Shown here: piece by piece, positions 61,084-64,000 of the stretch
How the letters are laid out: every line of letters begins with the position of its first letter
Position numbering within the stretch: the first letter of the stretch is position 1
Assembly: GCA_013365365.1 (NCBI GenBank)
Contig: JABVXU010000236.1
Coordinates: 1 to 64,000 of the forward strand
DNA: 64,000 nucleotides
Direction: 5' to 3'
From: Cruorifilaria tuberocauda
Lineage: Eukaryota > Nematoda > Chromadorea > Rhabditida > Onchocercidae
Translations under genes and position numbers: made by a program
Notes under the pieces: model-generated
The model's input: only the letters and a program-made list of their open reading frames with translations
Databases searched by the model: none
What the model was told of the DNA's origin: nothing

Positions 61084-64000
61084 CTGAAACAATAAAAAAG
61101 AAATAGTTTGAAAGAAAGTTTAATTAGTTTTTTCTTAGGTAAAGCTATAATTCAATTCTGAATATTCCTTATTATCGTGATAATGTTTTTTTTTAATTTG
61201 ATATCAGTCACTATATCCGTTAATTAAGCTATCGAAAATTTCTTTATTTACATTTCTGTTACAAGAATTGTTGACAAATTTAGATAAAATCGGTTGAGCA
61301 AACGATTTTTATAGTGATAAACCTAGCAATGAGAAAAGCAAGAGAGAGATAAATAAACATATGACATGTTTTCATATTTTTACTTTCCCATTAATGATTC
61401 ATTAATTTAGTAATAATGCATCATTACTTTTTCACTTCATCTCAAAGTTACTTCTAATCTATTACTTTGCTAATAAATTGTTTTTGCGTTCATCATAACC
61501 TAAATTAATATAAGCTAAATTGTTAATAATTAAAAAATATATATATCTATGATGGGAAAATGTTTAAACGAAGTAAAAAATAATTAAATTATTGATTATT
61601 AAATATTTGCGCTTTTTTTTTGCTCGAGAATATTTTGCCCCTTATATTTGAATAATTTCAATATTCATAAAGTAATAAATTGCTCATTTCATTGAAAAAC
61701 AAATAAATAAGCTTTAGCCGATCCAAGATTATCCTGAAATTCTCATTATTTATGAATAATAATTGAATGAGTTTGAGATGATAGAGAAACGTCCGTGATA
61801 TTTGACGAATATAAGAGGTTATTTTATTATTTTCAATGGTATCTTCAAGTACTTGAAAGACAGAAAAAAAAAGAATCACGAAAAAAAAACTTAAGTGATA
61901 AATTGAAAATGAAATTAGACAAGTAATGATAATCAAATGAAAATATTTTCAAATAACTTTTAATCTCTTCAAAATTTGTGATAATTTAAAAAATTTTTAA
62001 TCTTTTTAAAAAATCATCTAAGGGTTAATATTATTATTATCATTTAATATTGTTAAATAAAATTATTAAAATTTTTAATAATTGCAGCTTTCAAATTACT
62101 CTGCTCTCATGACAATATGATAATTGAAATGACTCTAATTGAGATGATGACCTTAAATGTTAATTAAAATAAAATTCGTATGATTCGTACTGCATGTGTC
62201 GCTCAAAAATTTTTTTAATAATTTCATTTTGATAAATGCTGAAATATATAATTGAATTTACTTTCTAATCTTTTACCAGATAATTTAAAATGCTTTGGTG
62301 CAATATTTCCAATTTAATTATTCAGTTTCATTAATAAAAGTTGGCGACTGCATTAATATTGAATACTAACTAATGGAAATTTCGATTTACAACATAATTT
62401 CAACTGGTTTTTTTTCGCCTGTAGAAAATTCAATAATAAAATCATATTTGTCTATAATGAAATTAAATATTATATTTGAAAATATTAGCTTAAATTGTTA
62501 ATTATATACAAATTTTTGCTATTTATCTTAAGTCTAATGTAAGACTGATTTGGATAAAAAATTTTACAATTTTTGATTTCGGTATTGAATATATTTATGA
62601 GAATTCTTTAATTTGTAATAAATAATTCGAAAGAGAAAAATTTGTATTTTAAGTTTTAATAAATAAACATTTGAAATTGCAATTCTTGTATATTTTCATA
62701 TGAAAACTATGCATCATTTTAAATTACTATTCAAATATGCAATTTTTACTTCCAAAATTTCTGTTACTGCAGTTATTAAACAATAAATGATGCGTCAACC
62801 TTTTTTCACTTTTCTTTTTAACCTACGAACTTACGAAATTCAAAGAAGTATGCAAATTCTTTATAAATTTACGAAATGCCTTTTTTTATTCGTTTTTAAA
62901 TGATTTAATTTCTTTTTTTTAGTATGTTAAATGCGATATAATTTTTTAGTGAACAAAATAAGATGTATGATTTAAAATATTTAAAAAATAAACAAAAAAA
63001 TAAAAAGTGCAGAAATATTTTTTAGATGGTTAGAGAATAGAGTAGAAATATTACGTGATATGATAACGATTATTGCCAATGAAAGCAATATCGTATCACG
63101 AGATTTAAATTATCTGAAATGCTGATAGTGAATTATTATCATTTCGCTTGATTGCAAAAAATGAATAAACATTCTCACGATTCTAAAATAGGATGAGAGT
63201 TTTAGATTTTTATATTATCATGAGCCAATATCATATCAGCTTATAGTTACAAATTGTGAAATTTCTCGTCGTCACAATCAATTTTATTATGTGTAATCAT
63301 TTTTTATCGTTTTCCCTCTCTCACTCTCTCCTCCTGCTCTTTGCCCCCTCTCTATGTTTGATGAAGCACTAAAAGTTCGTTTTACTTTTCATTTTTCCTC
63401 GCCAGTATTAGTTGCAAAATGTTTAAAGTCTTCTTTTTGATATCTAATTCTTACTTTTTGGTTTGATAAACTAATTTAGCAAACTTTATTTATTTCTGTG
63501 AATATAATACATTCTAATTTTAACTTAATTTTTTTCAATTTCAATTCAAACATGTGATATTTTCTCACTTTTATTTTTTGTTTCTTTATAAATTTCACAT
63601 TGCCAATTCCGCCATGCGATAAGATTGTTTCACTAATAAGCTTGAAATAAATGGAAAAAGCTCTTACAGTATTGTAAAATCTATATGTAATGAAATAAAT
63701 TCAAATGAAATTTCGCACTCTAAATCGATAACCGAATCGAACTTTTATCAATTCCGCTTCATCAAACTTTTTTTGCGACGATTTCAACTTTTTCCTTATC
63801 AAAAGAAAAAAAGATGCGGAATTGTACAAATAAAAGTTTCATATTTCAAGTTTCATATTAAAAAAGTTTTATATTCAAATTAATTCTAAAGAAAATTGGA
63901 GAAAAAAGGCCAGATGAGAAATAATTTTCCCACTGCATTATCAATTTTTCAAATTCTCTCTCAATTCACTTTTCTCGAATTGCAATAAAACTGTTATCAG

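Larger units (their letters stand above)
58547..64000. other. AT-rich region downstream of the last gene
   Basis: No complete gene supported. It holds an ORF-bearing, less AT-rich island at 59319-59580, a diverged tandem duplication at 60485-60727, and a candidate minus-strand exon at 60967-61083; these are listed separately. A 92-codon minus ORF at 61658-61936 has a hydrophobic start and AT-driven composition and contains two acceptor-like sites. A CT-rich run lies at about 63313-63357. The window ends inside plain AT-rich DNA. Confidence 0.5.

Noticed and set aside
61658..61936. 92-codon minus ORF with hydrophobic start
   Set aside because: AT-driven Leu/Ile/Phe content; contains acceptor-like sites that suggest any real exon would be shorter. 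Kept only as context for nearby exon candidates.
1..64000. CRISPR array, integrated virus, LTR or LINE element, bacterial-type operon
   Set aside because: No regularly spaced identical repeats with unique spacers, no reverse transcriptase, integrase or transposase motifs, no terminal repeats, and no intron-free gene clusters seen.

Overview
This is a eukaryotic window of about 30% GC or less, with genes split into many small exons. Introns start GT and mostly end in a T-rich tract plus CAG/TAG, and several start codons sit at or just after such an acceptor, as expected for spliced-leader trans-splicing. The protein content (CCT4, CHERP, TTC38, an MKRN2OS-like protein, a secreted C-type lectin, a CSalpha-beta defensin-like protein) and the long AT-rich introns fit a parasitic nematode, most likely of the spirurid/filarial type. 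The species assignment is inference. No rRNA gene, CRISPR array or intact transposon was seen.

Layout. 1-8461: AT-rich, with (GA)n and (CT)n tracts and no supported gene. 8462-14372 (+): single-pass membrane protein with an EGF-type signature and a cytosolic PPxY. 17474-22938 (-): TTC38 orthologue. 22939-24521: intergenic stretch with three different minisatellites, one carrying AACCGGTT palindromes. 24522-27622 (+): protein with two tandem CSalpha-beta knots. 28267-29420 (-): unknown helical protein. 30059-31453 (-): MKRN2OS-like protein. 32299-32630 (+): small two-exon gene. 33089-36039 (-): six-finger zinc-finger protein. 38244-43470 (+): unknown gene with two alternative first exons. 44373-48375 (-): CCT4, divergent from CHERP at 48789-54376 (+) across a 413-bp shared promoter. 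55519-58546 (-): secreted C-type lectin whose exons are all too short to show up as long ORFs. 58547-64000: mostly featureless, with a diverged tandem duplication and a few exon-like blocks.

I joined exons by hand, using reading-frame phase, splice consensus and protein-family similarity. CCT4, CHERP, most of TTC38, the MKRN2OS-like protein, the zinc-finger gene and the lectin are consistent end to end. The C-terminus of TTC38, the last exon of the 28-29 kb gene and several small genes are less certain. CCT4 (cytosolic folding), CHERP (nuclear pre-mRNA processing) and the zinc-finger protein are housekeeping or regulatory. The CSalpha-beta protein and the lectin are predicted secreted or surface effectors and are the most biologically distinctive genes here. 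They lie about 28 kb apart and show no operon relation.
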